Notes: generated by a model from the letters alone, not told the origin. DNA of 25,086 nucleotides from Bacillota bacterium (GCA_023435925.1 JAEZLF010000314.1:1-25086), one strand, 5' to 3'; shown: positions 1 to 6,068, numbered from the stretch's first letter. Numbers and translations are program-made.

Positions 1-16
1 CATGCTCTTACAGCTT

Positions 17-59
17 AAAAAGAAGCCCTTTTACCTCGGCTTGAGGATGAAAAGGGCTT
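17..59 (-). terminator. Rho-independent terminator-like hairpin
   Basis: A perfect 10-bp arm pair (23-32 with 50-59) encloses a second 4-bp stem (34-37 with 43-46). On the minus strand it is followed by a five-T run (17-21), which is the layout of an intrinsic terminator for minus-strand transcription. No complete gene is visible upstream of it in this window; the nearest is the flavin reductase fragment at 188-313, so the terminator may originally have served that gene or an inserted element. Confidence 0.6.
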
Positions 60-74
60 ACCTTTTAAAAGGTA
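59..74. repeat. 16-bp perfect palindrome
   Basis: TACCTTTTAAAAGGTA is a perfect palindrome directly abutting the hairpin at 23-59. It has no loop, so it is more likely a protein-binding site or part of a mobile-element end than an RNA hairpin. No adjacent gene gives it a role. Confidence 0.4.
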
Positions 75-187
75 TTTACCAGCTAATGATGTCCAAATTA
101 CAAGACAAAATCAAAAACGCTTGACAGTTTTTTTAAATGTAATATATTCCTATTTAAACCCCTACTTTGAATACTTTTCTCCATGCT

Positions 188-313
188 TTAGCGACTTTGG
201 ACGCAATACGTGGCTGTAAATGATTTTATAAAGTGATACCACCTTAAAAAGTCACTGTATTGTGCCGTGTTTCCGTTGCGTTTGGGACTACCGTAAAATG
301 CGACTACTTTCAT
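188..313 (-). pseudogene. Truncated 5' fragment of an NADPH-dependent FMN reductase (flavodoxin-like fold)
   Basis: The minus-strand frame starts at the ATG at 311-313 with a good RBS (GAGGTG, 5 nt upstream). It encodes MKVVAFYGSPKRNGNTAQ, the typical first strand and FMN phosphate-binding loop (GSPKxNGNT) of NAD(P)H-dependent FMN reductases. After about 21 codons, near position 251, similarity stops and the frame continues with an unrelated tail to a TAA at 188-190. Full members of this family are roughly 180-200 residues, so about nine tenths is missing. A promoter is retained upstream. The break coincides with one copy of a direct repeat (240-255) whose other copy overlaps the RBS (319-336). 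The fragment cannot be a functional enzyme. Confidence 0.7.
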
Positions 314-353
314 ATAAACACCTCTTAAAAAGTAACCCCAAAAGGGTATCCCT

Positions 354-381
354 ATTTTATCTTGTTGTCCAACTATTTCAA
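354..381 (-). promoter_or_regulatory. Sigma-A-type promoter of the broken flavin reductase gene
   Basis: On the minus strand TTGAAA (376-381) and TAAAAT (354-359) are separated by 16 nt. Start would be near 347, leaving about 34 nt of leader before the ATG at 313. Both boxes are one mismatch from consensus. Prediction from sequence only. Confidence 0.5.
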
Positions 382-399
382 CATGGATTGAACTGCAAC

Positions 400-443
400 A
401 AAAAAACCAAGGTCTCCGGGAAATCCCCGTAAATCCTGGTTTT
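400..443 (-). terminator. Intrinsic terminator after tRNA-Leu
   Basis: On the minus strand AAAACCAGG begins 2 nt after the tRNA CCA end and pairs with CCTTGGTTTT, with an inner CGGGG/CCCG helix. The 3' arm runs into a seven-T tract (400-406). This is a classic intrinsic terminator and marks the 3' end of the tRNA transcript. Confidence 0.8.
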
Positions 444-444
444 G

Positions 445-530
445 TGGTGCCGCTGATCGGACTTGAACCGATACGATGTTGCCACCGAGGGATTTTAAGT
501 CCCTTGTGTCTGCCATTCCACCACAGCGGC
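445..530 (-). tRNA. tRNA-Leu, anticodon UAA
   Basis: The 86-nt minus-strand sequence begins GCCGCTG and ends CAGCGGCACCA, giving a perfect 7-bp acceptor stem and an encoded CCA. The anticodon loop is CTTAAAA between AGGGA and TCCCT, so the anticodon is TAA (495-497), reading UUA. The T arm contains GGTTCAAGTCC, and a long variable arm typical of class II (Leu/Ser/Tyr) tRNAs is present. It lies 126 nt downstream of yabR and is followed by its own terminator. No clean dedicated promoter could be picked out between yabR and the tRNA. Confidence 0.95.
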
Positions 531-656
531 ATATCTAAAACAAACCTACTTTTCAATTTTGGCACTACACTATAATAACACCATGCTTTTCAAAAATCAA
601 GCAAATGTATTAATCCATATACTGGCGAACAGATCGAACAAACCACAAACAAACCT

Positions 657-1082
657 TTAATAGTATTGAGCAGATTTCCTGTATCCTCCGCTGCCTCTTT
701 TCGATTCAAAGCTCTTTTTCAGATCATGCATTCTGTCATCACTATCTTTCAGATATTTTGAAAGGCGATCTTCAAAAGACATTGCATCACTGCTGCTCTT
801 GCCCCAATCCACTTCAACGGGAGGCCTGCTTGTCTTTGATACCATCTTTCTGTCAACAGCCTTCTTAATAGACAAGCTTATTTTGCCATTGTCTACTGAA
901 AGAATCTTCACTTTGACTTCTTGATTTTCCTGCAGATGATTTTTAATGTCTTTTACATATCCCTCAGCAATTTCAGAAATGTGAACCAGACCTGTTTTCC
1001 CTTCAGGCAGTTGGATGAAAGCTCCGAAACTGGTTATTCCAGCGACCTTTCCTTCAACAATATTACCAACCTCAACAAGCAT
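657..1082 (-). CDS. yabR: S1-domain RNA-binding protein, YabR family
   Basis: This 141-residue protein has one S1 RNA-binding domain at about residues 1-72, with the recognisable run GNIVEGKVAGITSFGAFIQL, the GLVHISEIAEG turn and the closing ISLSIKKA strand. A hydrophilic, charged and low-complexity tail follows, as is usual in YabR. The general role of the family is single-stranded RNA binding; its precise target is unknown. The ATG at 1080-1082 has an AAGGAGG site about 12 nt upstream, slightly distant but the only candidate. It is the last protein gene of the mazG-to-yabR cluster, but it has its own strong promoter (1202-1230), so it need not depend on the sporulation genes before it. The gene order divIC-yabR matches Bacillus and Clostridia. 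Confidence 0.88.
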   Translation of the reverse strand: MLVEVGNIVEGKVAGITSFGAFIQLPEGKTGLVHISEIAEGYVKDIKNHLQENQEVKVKILSVDNGKISLSIKKAVDRKMVSKTSRPPVEVDWGKSSSDAMSFEDRLSKYLKDSDDRMHDLKKSFESKRGSGGYRKSAQYY

Positions 1083-1113
1083 ACAGAAAGAAATCCTCCT
1101 TAATGTTTATAAA

Positions 1114-1131
1114 AAATGGCCTCCACCATTT
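1114..1131 (-). other. Hairpin in the yabR leader
   Basis: AAATGG and CCATTT form a 6-bp stem around a 6-nt loop, followed on the minus strand by a run of T. It lies between the yabR promoter and its RBS. It could be a weak terminator or attenuator; the stem is short, so this is tentative. Confidence 0.3.
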
Positions 1132-1201
1132 CAAACAAGAATATCTGGCTTGTGATTATCTATATGTCGTGAAAAAACTATTAATCCACGAAAGCAATTC
1201 G

Positions 1202-1230
1202 ATTATATAGCATCAGGAATATTTCGTCAA
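1202..1230 (-). promoter_or_regulatory. Strong sigma-A promoter for yabR
   Basis: On the minus strand TTGACG (1225-1230) and TATAAT (1202-1207) are separated by exactly 17 nt. The predicted start is near 1195, giving a leader of about 113 nt before the yabR ATG at 1082. It is among the best matches to consensus in the window. Confidence 0.8.
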
Positions 1231-1279
1231 GCCTGTATCTACAAGCTTTACAAGAACTTACACAGGAGATTGGCATCAC

Positions 1280-1564
1280 TTACTGACCGATATCCATAAA
1301 GACTCTTTCTCCTTCTTTGACCATCCCCAGCTTCTCTCTGGCAACTTTCTCTTTATACGCGTCGCTATCGATCATTTCCTTCTCTTTTTTCAACTCTTCA
1401 TTCACCTTGGTCTCTTCCGCTATTTTGTTGTCAATCTTATTCATTTCAGCGCTCTTGGCATTCAACAGCTTCTGCTGTCCCACAGCTACATAAGATAAAT
1501 AAACAAAGATTGCCAGCAAAACAAAAACCCCAAATGTGGATGTAGATTTTTTCTTTTTACTCAT
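1280..1564 (-). CDS. divIC: Septum formation initiator, FtsB/DivIC family
   Basis: The 94-residue product has a short basic cytoplasmic start (SKKKKS), one membrane segment at about 11-28, and then an extracytoplasmic coiled coil at about 30-72 rich in E, K and N. It ends with the AREKLGMVKEGERVF motif typical of the FtsB/DivIC family. Members bridge the divisome with FtsL and DivIB/FtsQ at the division septum. The symbol follows from synteny (yabQ-divIC-yabR), since sequence alone does not separate FtsB from DivIC. The ATG is preceded by GGAG at 9 nt. Length is normal for Clostridia. A 48-nt foldable region (1581-1628) lies directly upstream of the RBS. Confidence 0.88.
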   Translation of the reverse strand: MSKKKKSTSTFGVFVLLAIFVYLSYVAVGQQKLLNAKSAEMNKIDNKIAEETKVNEELKKEKEMIDSDAYKEKVAREKLGMVKEGERVFMDIGQ

Positions 1565-1580
1565 TTGACCTAACTCCTAT

Positions 1581-1628
1581 CGGGGGCACTGTCCGGACAT
1601 CAGTCCTTCAGAAGAGAGATGTCCCCCG
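1581..1628 (-). other. Long inverted repeat upstream of divIC
   Basis: On the minus strand CGGGGGACATC opens the region and CCCCCG closes it, with GATGTCC in between, so the GGACATC/GATGTCC pairing (7 bp) and the CGGGGG/CCCCCG pairing (6 bp) nest with a bulge. No T run follows, so it is not an intrinsic terminator. It ends a few bases before the divIC RBS and could influence translation or mRNA processing. Confidence 0.4.
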
Positions 1629-1699
1629 TTCCTTTGTAAAAAGCTGCGCTTGTCCTTTATCTTACTATTAATTCTACATCTCCTGCAAAAATCCTGCTT

Positions 1700-2209
1700 T
1701 CATATTTTCTTTCTTATGTTTTTGAAGGACTTTTTAATAAACGTCAATTTTGAAAGCCGTACCTTTTCATAGCTCCGTGCTTTTCTGACTGATTTTCCGA
1801 CCATCCTTGCCAGCTTACATGCGGGAATTTTCAGCACTCTAAGGATTAACCTCACCGGATACGTTAGGATGAATACCATCGTTTTTATTATTTTTGCAGT
1901 CATCCTGATAATGAAAAGTGAGGAGCTCATAATCATTCTGCTGAATAGGAGAGTATACAGAATAACACCAAGAGCTGCCCCAATAAACAGATACACCCTG
2001 ATTTCACCGTCGTTGCTGTAATAGATGGTCATAAACATAATAATCGCAACGATAAACCAGTACAACAGATCCTGTGCATATGTGACCAGTCTTCCTGTTT
2101 TAACAGCTTTTCTGAAAATTCTGAAAATGTCGTAGACTAACGCAATAGCCATACCACCGACTATGGAGCATAAAAATACATAAGCCTGGTTACTTACAGA
2201 TACAATCAT
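1700..2209 (-). CDS. yabQ: Spore cortex biosynthesis protein YabQ
   Basis: The 169-residue integral membrane protein has about four hydrophobic segments, near residues 9-27, 42-62, 69-90 and 96-120, followed by a basic C-terminal tail (KVRLSKLTFIKKSFKNIRKKI). The N-terminal pattern, with VYDIFRIFRK after the first helix, is typical of YabQ. In Bacillus subtilis YabQ is needed for spore cortex peptidoglycan and sits in the outer forespore membrane. The start ATG overlaps the yabP stop by four bases, so the two genes are translationally coupled. Placement after yabP and before divIC supports the call. The presence of yabP-yabQ is the main evidence that the host forms endospores. Confidence 0.9.
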   Translation of the reverse strand: MIVSVSNQAYVFLCSIVGGMAIALVYDIFRIFRKAVKTGRLVTYAQDLLYWFIVAIIMFMTIYYSNDGEIRVYLFIGAALGVILYTLLFSRMIMSSSLFIIRMTAKIIKTMVFILTYPVRLILRVLKIPACKLARMVGKSVRKARSYEKVRLSKLTFIKKSFKNIRKKI

Positions 2210-2499
2210 TTGAACATCCGGGCAAAGAAGCCTCCACCCCTGTTCCTAGAACTATCTCTGTCAGAATATTCACAGCTGATGATTTCACCTTCTATACCCA
2301 ATTCTGAATTGTCAATATTCAATTTGTTGATGTGCAAATCAATTCCCTTGATTACCAGTACGCCAAGTTCCGTATCAACGATGACACATTCATCATTAAA
2401 GCTTTCCACATCAATGACACCGGAAATATTCAGCTTCTCTCTGTTTTCCAGAATCAGGTTCTGAACTTTTGGCCTAGGCACCTTTTTATCCTCAATCAT
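2206..2499 (-). CDS. yabP: Sporulation protein YabP
   Basis: The reading frame is open further upstream, but the ATG at 2497-2499 is chosen because GGGAGG lies 8 nt before it and the product (MIEDKKVPRPKVQNLILENR) then aligns with normal YabP starts; the upstream extension runs through a perfect hairpin (2533-2559). The 97-residue product belongs to the YabP/YqfC family, with ENREKLNISGVIDVESFND and the central VLVIKGIDLHINKLN. In Bacillus it is required for correct sporulation under sigma-E control and forms an operon with yabQ. Here it overlaps yabQ by four bases. I could not identify a convincing sigma-E promoter upstream. The glycine/arginine-rich end (RNRGGGFFARMFK) is unremarkable. Confidence 0.88.
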   Translation of the reverse strand: MIEDKKVPRPKVQNLILENREKLNISGVIDVESFNDECVIVDTELGVLVIKGIDLHINKLNIDNSELGIEGEIISCEYSDRDSSRNRGGGFFARMFK

Positions 2500-2532
2500 A
2501 TAGCTGCCTCCCTGACAAGCATTACACAAGGC

Positions 2533-2559
2533 TTTTGCGATGCGGTATGCATCGCAAAA
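2533..2559. repeat. Perfect 11-bp inverted repeat between rqcP and yabP
   Basis: TTTTGCGATGC (2533-2543) and GCATCGCAAAA (2549-2559) are perfectly complementary around a 5-nt loop. There is no T run on either side, so a simple terminator is unlikely. It lies 33 nt upstream of the yabP start codon and may be an RNA stem that partly separates rqcP from yabP, or a protein-binding site. Confidence 0.55.
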
Positions 2560-2613
2560 CACCCTATATGATTGAAATATATGCATGTACAAGAGATAAA
2601 ATGATAAGATTCT

Positions 2614-2853
2614 TTACTTAATTACATACATCTCTTTGGAATCTGCCTTAGAAACATGCTCGGCAACAGAAGTAATCTCTACTGTAGTAAGGCTGCTGCC
2701 GAATCTGATCTCAACAACATCTCCTACCTTTACCTCCGTGCCCGGCTTTGCTGTCTTTCCATTTATCGTGACATGCCCGGTTTCGCAAGCCTCATTTGCC
2801 AGCGTCCGCCTTTTAATGAGCCTGGATACCTTCAGATACTTATCGATCCTCAT
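2614..2853 (-). CDS. rqcP: S4-domain RNA-binding protein RqcP (YabO/Hsp15-like)
   Basis: The 79-residue product is almost entirely one S4 domain, with the diagnostic start MRIDKYLKVSRLIKRRTLAN and GHVTINGKTAKPGTEVKVGD. RqcP works in bacterial ribosome-associated quality control: it binds stalled 50S-peptidyl-tRNA complexes and helps RqcH add alanine tails. The ATG at 2851-2853 is preferred over an in-frame ATG eight codons upstream because AAGGGG lies about 9 nt before it and the family normally begins MR(I/L)DK. Its place between hup and yabP is the usual one in Clostridia. Confidence 0.9.
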   Translation of the reverse strand: MRIDKYLKVSRLIKRRTLANEACETGHVTINGKTAKPGTEVKVGDVVEIRFGSSLTTVEITSVAEHVSKADSKEMYVIK

Positions 2854-2881
2854 CGAAATACACCCCTTATCAGCCAAGCTC

Positions 2882-2908
2882 GGTTGAAAGACTATTCACC
2901 TTTCAACC
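2882..2908. repeat. 9-bp inverted repeat between hup and rqcP
   Basis: GGTTGAAAG (2882-2890) and CTTTCAACC (2900-2908) pair perfectly around a 9-nt loop. It sits between the hup stop and the rqcP RBS. No T run is present, so it may stabilise the hup mRNA 3' end or give partial polarity. Confidence 0.5.
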
Positions 2909-2929
2909 TCCGCCATTTATCTTTGATTG

Positions 2930-2963
2930 CCGGATACCGGTTATCGGTCTTCCGGTTTTCCGG
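2930..2963. repeat. Degenerate 7-8 bp CCGG tandem repeat at the end of hup
   Basis: CCGG cores recur at 2930, 2937, 2952 and 2960, with a TCGG variant at 2944, giving spacings of 7, 7, 8 and 8 bases. Adjacent cores can form small hairpins such as CCGGTTTTCCGG. It starts directly after the hup stop codon. Function unknown. Confidence 0.4.
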
Positions 2964-2964
2964 T

Positions 2965-3240
2965 CTATTGGTTGACCATATCCTTCAGTGCCTTCCCTAC
3001 TTTAAATACCGGCGCCTTTGAAGCACTGATCGTAATTTCTTCTTTTGTCTGAGGGTTTCTGCCTTTTCTTTCAGCCCGTTCCCTTACTTCAAAAGAACCG
3101 AAGCCCACCAGCTGAACCTTGTCGCCATTTACAAGGGCTTCCTCCACACTTTCCATGAATGCATTCAGTGCTTTCTCTGCATCCACCTTGGTTATATCGC
3201 CTTTTTCCGAAATGCTTTTAACTAAATCCGCTTTATTCAT
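2965..3240 (-). CDS. hup: DNA-binding protein HU
   Basis: The 91-residue protein shows the HU/IHF fold: an N-terminal helical dimerisation part (MNKADLVKSISEKGDITKVD), the conserved VQLVGFGSFEVRERAERKGRNP saddle with the GRNPQT arm tip, and the closing APVFKVGKALKDMVN. HU bends and compacts the chromosome as a dimer. Length is standard. The ATG has GAGGAAGG close upstream. It lies 39 nt after the mazG stop and is probably co-transcribed with mazG, although abundant HU usually also has its own promoter, which I could not place in this short gap. Confidence 0.95.
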   Translation of the reverse strand: MNKADLVKSISEKGDITKVDAEKALNAFMESVEEALVNGDKVQLVGFGSFEVRERAERKGRNPQTKEEITISASKAPVFKVGKALKDMVNQ

Positions 3241-3279
3241 AGACCTTCCTCTCTTTCACACGATAACTGTTAATAGGAC

Positions 3280-4077
3280 TCATTCACTTTTTGGGAGCTT
3301 CACTTTTGCTTCATTCCAAAGCTCATCCATTTCCGCAAGGCTCATCTCTTCCAGCTTTTTACCGGCTTTTGTACTCTGCTGTTCAATATATTCAAACCTG
3401 TTGATGAATTTATTGATCGTTCCGGTAAGTGCCAGTTCAGGCTGTACCTTGAGAAATCTGGACAGATTGACGAGTGCAAACATCGTATCCCCCAGTTCAT
3501 CCGTTATTCTATCCATATTTTTACTCTTGTATACATCCCGTAATTCCTGAATTTCCTCATCCACCTTCCTGAACACATCTTCAATATCATCCCAGTCAAA
3601 GCCCACCTGTGCAGCCTTTTGCTGAACCTTGTAGCTTCTCATCAATGCGGGCAGATTGGACGGCACGTCCTTCAGTACACCAGTCTGACTTTTCAGCTTC
3701 TTTTCTTTCTTTTTGATTGCTTCCCAGTTCACCAGCACCTGATCCGGGGTGTCGGCTACCACATCGCCAAAAATGTGGGGATGCCTTGAAATAAGCTTGC
3801 TGCAGATCTCTGTCGTCACATTCCCGATGTCGAACTCTCCATGCTCTTTAGCGATTTGCGCATGGAATACAATCTGCAGCAGCAGGTCGCCTAGCTCATT
3901 GCAGAATTTGTCCCTGTCTCCGGCATCCAGCGCCTCCAATACCTCGTAGGTTTCTTCTATCAGGTATATTCTGAGGCTTTCATGGGTCTGCTCCTTATCC
4001 CAGGGACAACCGTTTTCCGCCCGGAGCCGTGCCATTATATCCAGAAGATCATTAAAATCGTACTTATCCTTCAACAT
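3280..4077 (-). CDS. mazG: Nucleoside triphosphate pyrophosphohydrolase MazG
   Basis: The start at 4075-4077 (MLKDKYDFNDLLDIM) is chosen because GAGGGAG lies 8 nt before it; an ATG two codons upstream would be only 2 nt from that RBS. The 265-residue product has two MazG domains. The first carries NGCPWDKEQTHESLRIYLIEE and the metal-binding pair EETYEVLEAL ... NELGDLL; the second carries VDEEIQELRD ... DELGDTMFAL. Both EExxE-ExxD metal sites look intact. MazG hydrolyses (d)NTPs to NMP and pyrophosphate and is thought to clean nucleotide pools. It lacks the N-terminal tetrapyrrole methylase domain of Bacillus YabN. It heads the conserved cluster to hup, rqcP and the yab genes. This MazG is not part of a mazEF toxin module. 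Confidence 0.93.
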   Translation of the reverse strand: MLKDKYDFNDLLDIMARLRAENGCPWDKEQTHESLRIYLIEETYEVLEALDAGDRDKFCNELGDLLLQIVFHAQIAKEHGEFDIGNVTTEICSKLISRHPHIFGDVVADTPDQVLVNWEAIKKKEKKLKSQTGVLKDVPSNLPALMRSYKVQQKAAQVGFDWDDIEDVFRKVDEEIQELRDVYKSKNMDRITDELGDTMFALVNLSRFLKVQPELALTGTINKFINRFEYIEQQSTKAGKKLEEMSLAEMDELWNEAKVKLPKSE

Positions 4078-4187
4078 CGCCATATCTCCCTCATTTTTCA
4101 TTGCCATATGCATTTAAATCGAAATACAAATACAGATCCATAGCGTATTTGTGTCCTGTACTATCATTCTGCCTGTATACCAGCATT

Positions 4188-4217
4188 ATTTTATCCTATA
4201 TTCATAAGAAATAGCAA
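4188..4217 (-). promoter_or_regulatory. Candidate sigma-A promoter for the mazG-hup cluster
   Basis: On the minus strand TTGCTA (4212-4217) and TAAAAT (4188-4193) lie 18 nt apart. The predicted start near 4181 leaves a leader of about 100 nt before mazG. It starts just after the hydrolase stop codon, consistent with independent transcription of the housekeeping cluster. Confidence 0.5.
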
Positions 4218-4232
4218 AAGTTTCTTTTATTA

Positions 4233-5156
4233 TTAAAGCCACTTTTTCAAAAACGCAAGCGTCTCCCATCTCATCTCAGCTGTTTCAATATGCCCGCATG
4301 GGTATGTCCTCAGCTGCCAGGCCTCCTCAGCGCCCCAGCCGGTATATAGCTCTCTCAGCTCTTTGTCAATTTTAACGGTACCTGCATAAGGAACCAGTTG
4401 GTCATATCTCCCGCCCAAGCTCAAATGAGGACGCGGCGCGATAAGCGCATTGATTCCGGCAGTTGTAAAGTGCTTCAGCAGTCCCGGCACATAATAGTAA
4501 ATGCCATGACAGTCAAAGCCGTTCAGTTCGGAAAGCGTATGAAAATCTGTCAGACTGCACATGTCTACACATACCTTGATACGGGTATCCAGCGCTGTCA
4601 GCCACCATGCCATCGTACCGCCCATCGACAGTCCCGCTGTGGCGATCCGGTCGGTGTCCACATCCTCCCGGGTAAAGAGATAGTCAACAGCCCGCATGCT
4701 GTCATAAGCCATCATGCCAAATAGCACCCGCCCATTCCAAAGCATGTCTTTGAAAATCTGGGTTTCGGTACGGCCTCTCCGCTCCCCGAAGCACCAGGCA
4801 TCAATACATAATACCCCATACCCTTCTGCGGTGAAGGCTTCAGCAAAGCTCTGCTTCTTCAGGTAGCTCGCGCCATAAAGCAACTCGTCCTTTCCATTCT
4901 GGTAATTGCCGCCATGTGAATGATTGAACAAAACCACCGGCATTTTCCCCTCTGCTCCTTTAGGTCTGGCAAAATACGCAGGAACAGGCTCCATACCATT
5001 TAGATCGAGAGTGAGCTTTTCCAATATAAAGGTATCCCAGTCTTCCATGCAGATCGTGCGGGCCGCTACATGATTCCTATCACACTGAGGCAGATCACCC
5101 AGCAAATCTATAAGCCTTCTTCTGCTTTCCATCTGTTCATCTGCATTATAATGCAT
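4233..5156 (-). CDS. Alpha/beta-hydrolase (esterase / dienelactone-hydrolase-like)
   Basis: The ATG at 5154-5156 is preferred over a GTG two codons earlier because AGGAA is then at a proper 7-nt distance. The 307-residue protein has the alpha/beta-hydrolase core: VVLFNHSHGG supplies the oxyanion region, GLSMGG the nucleophile serine elbow, GGRYDQLVP the probable acid Asp, and CGHIETAEM the probable catalytic His. The spacing resembles large acetylesterase-type hydrolases. No signal peptide is visible, so it should act in the cytoplasm. The substrate is unknown; deacylation of a sugar is possible given the glycan locus nearby, but the genes are not contiguous and a divergent gene intervenes. 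Its leader contains the unusual 11-bp repeat array (5195-5337). Confidence 0.8.
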   Translation of the reverse strand: MHYNADEQMESRRRLIDLLGDLPQCDRNHVAARTICMEDWDTFILEKLTLDLNGMEPVPAYFARPKGAEGKMPVVLFNHSHGGNYQNGKDELLYGASYLKKQSFAEAFTAEGYGVLCIDAWCFGERRGRTETQIFKDMLWNGRVLFGMMAYDSMRAVDYLFTREDVDTDRIATAGLSMGGTMAWWLTALDTRIKVCVDMCSLTDFHTLSELNGFDCHGIYYYVPGLLKHFTTAGINALIAPRPHLSLGGRYDQLVPYAGTVKIDKELRELYTGWGAEEAWQLRTYPCGHIETAEMRWETLAFLKKWL

Positions 5157-5194
5157 CGTCACTTTCCTTTCCTACACCGTATCCAGGTATAATA

Positions 5195-5337
5195 TCCAGT
5201 ATTTTTCCGGCTTTTGTCCACCATTTATCTGGTGCCTGTCCTGTACTTGTCCTGCATTCATCCTGCATTCGTCCTGCATTCGTCCTGCATTCGTCCTGCA
5301 TTCGTCCAGTATTAATCCGGTTTTCGTCCTATCTTAA
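5195..5337. repeat. Array of thirteen 11-bp tandem repeats
   Basis: Thirteen consecutive units of exactly 11 bp run from 5195 to 5337 without any indel. The five central units (5250-5304) are TCCTGCATTCR and nearly identical; the outer ones drift but keep the TCC/TCT start. A further related unit (5182-5192) is separated by 2 bp. Eleven bp is close to one helical turn, so the units lie on one face of the DNA. On the minus strand, the likely sense direction, each central unit reads CGAATGCAGGA, so it contains both an AGGA and an ATG. A TTGACA hexamer lies just upstream in that direction (5360-5365) but has no good -10 at normal spacing. The array is non-coding: 11 is not a multiple of 3. Confidence 0.9.
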
Positions 5338-5453
5338 TAGTCGTGCTAACAGCATAAAATGTCAATACCTTATTAACACATCCGACTCAAAATGATTGAA
5401 GTATGATCCCATACCGGTTACAGATAACAAACCATTACGAATAGCACAAACTC

Positions 5454-5482
5454 TTGTCAACATTAGGCATTTCTTGTATAAT
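5454..5482 (+). promoter_or_regulatory. Sigma-A promoter of the DUF5684-like gene
   Basis: TTGTCA (5454-5459) and TATAAT (5477-5482) are separated by 17 nt. Start is expected near 5489, about 40 nt before the gene. The -10 is a perfect consensus. Confidence 0.8.
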
Positions 5483-5530
5483 TTTTGCAGATTAATCATT
5501 ATATCAAAAAAGAGGGAGCGTGTATTTTTG

Positions 5531-5908
5531 ATGGGCGTGGATTACAGTTCGGTTGCAGCAGCGGTAACACCGGTTTTGATTATCCTGTACCTGGCAGTAG
5601 TTGTGTTTTATGTTGCATGTCAATGGATTCTGGTTGCAAAAGCAGGAGAGCCGGGGTGGTCGGTTATAGTACCCATCTATAACATCTATATCATGCTGAA
5701 GATCGGGGGTAAACCCGGCATCTGGATTTTACTGATGTTTATACCATTTGTTAATATCGTAATCAGCATATTGGCAATAGCCGCATTTTTAAGAGCATAT
5801 GGAAGAGATGGCGCCGGTCCGGTTCTGCTGATGCTGTTCTTCCCGTATATCTATCTTCCATATCTGGCATTTTCAAAAAATGTACAGTATGTGGGGTCTC
5901 CTTCATAA
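5531..5908 (+). CDS. Small membrane protein, DUF5684-like
   Basis: The product is 125 residues with about three hydrophobic segments near 10-36, 65-87 and 96-113. The central pattern, AKAGEPGWSVIVPIYNIYIMLKIGGKP followed by a membrane helix and a short R-x-Y-G-R-D linker, is characteristic of the DUF5684 family, whose function is not known. GAGGGAG (5512-5518) is 12 nt before the ATG at 5531; an in-frame TTG at 5528 directly before it would have better spacing, so the real start could be one codon earlier. It has its own promoter and is monocistronic, ending at a terminator shared with the convergent uroD-like gene. Confidence 0.75.
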   Translation: MGVDYSSVAAAVTPVLIILYLAVVVFYVACQWILVAKAGEPGWSVIVPIYNIYIMLKIGGKPGIWILLMFIPFVNIVISILAIAAFLRAYGRDGAGPVLLMLFFPYIYLPYLAFSKNVQYVGSPS

Positions 5909-5965
5909 AACTGAGCTTAAATTCTGAGATGATTGCCGAATGAGGCGTTACCCGGAAATTTATTA

Positions 5966-5994
5966 AAAGGCTGCATCCATTCGGAGCAGCCTTT
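5966..5994. terminator. Bidirectional terminator between convergent genes
   Basis: AAAGGCTGC (5966-5974) and GCAGCCTTT (5986-5994) form a perfect 9-bp stem around an 11-nt loop. On the minus strand it is followed by TTAATAAATTT and on the plus strand by a shorter AT-rich stretch. It lies between the DUF5684-like gene (plus) and the glycan operon end (minus), so it probably ends both. Confidence 0.75.
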
Positions 5995-6068
5995 AACAAT
6001 ATGACAGGGCACCTTGTATTTTCAATAATAATTTCGAATCCGATCATTAGATGTTCCCTTTAGACAAC

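Noticed and set aside
188..565. 125-residue frame through tRNA-Leu and the flavin reductase fragment
   Set aside because: Its N-terminal part is the tRNA gene and terminator translated; only the part after the ATG at 313 resembles a protein.
2500..2613. Sigma-E promoter for yabP
   Set aside because: Fragments such as GCATATAT and GCATACC are present but not at a workable distance from each other.
3280..4077. MazG as part of a toxin-antitoxin system
   Set aside because: No mazE or mazF is nearby; two-domain MazG in front of hup and rqcP is the normal housekeeping arrangement.
5195..5337. CRISPR array
   Set aside because: The repeats are 11 bp and directly adjacent with no unique spacers, and no cas genes are present.
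5360..5365. Complete sigma-A promoter for the hydrolase
   Set aside because: TTGACA is perfect, but the only TATTAA is 20 nt away and the 17-nt position reads GACTAT; left as a half-site.
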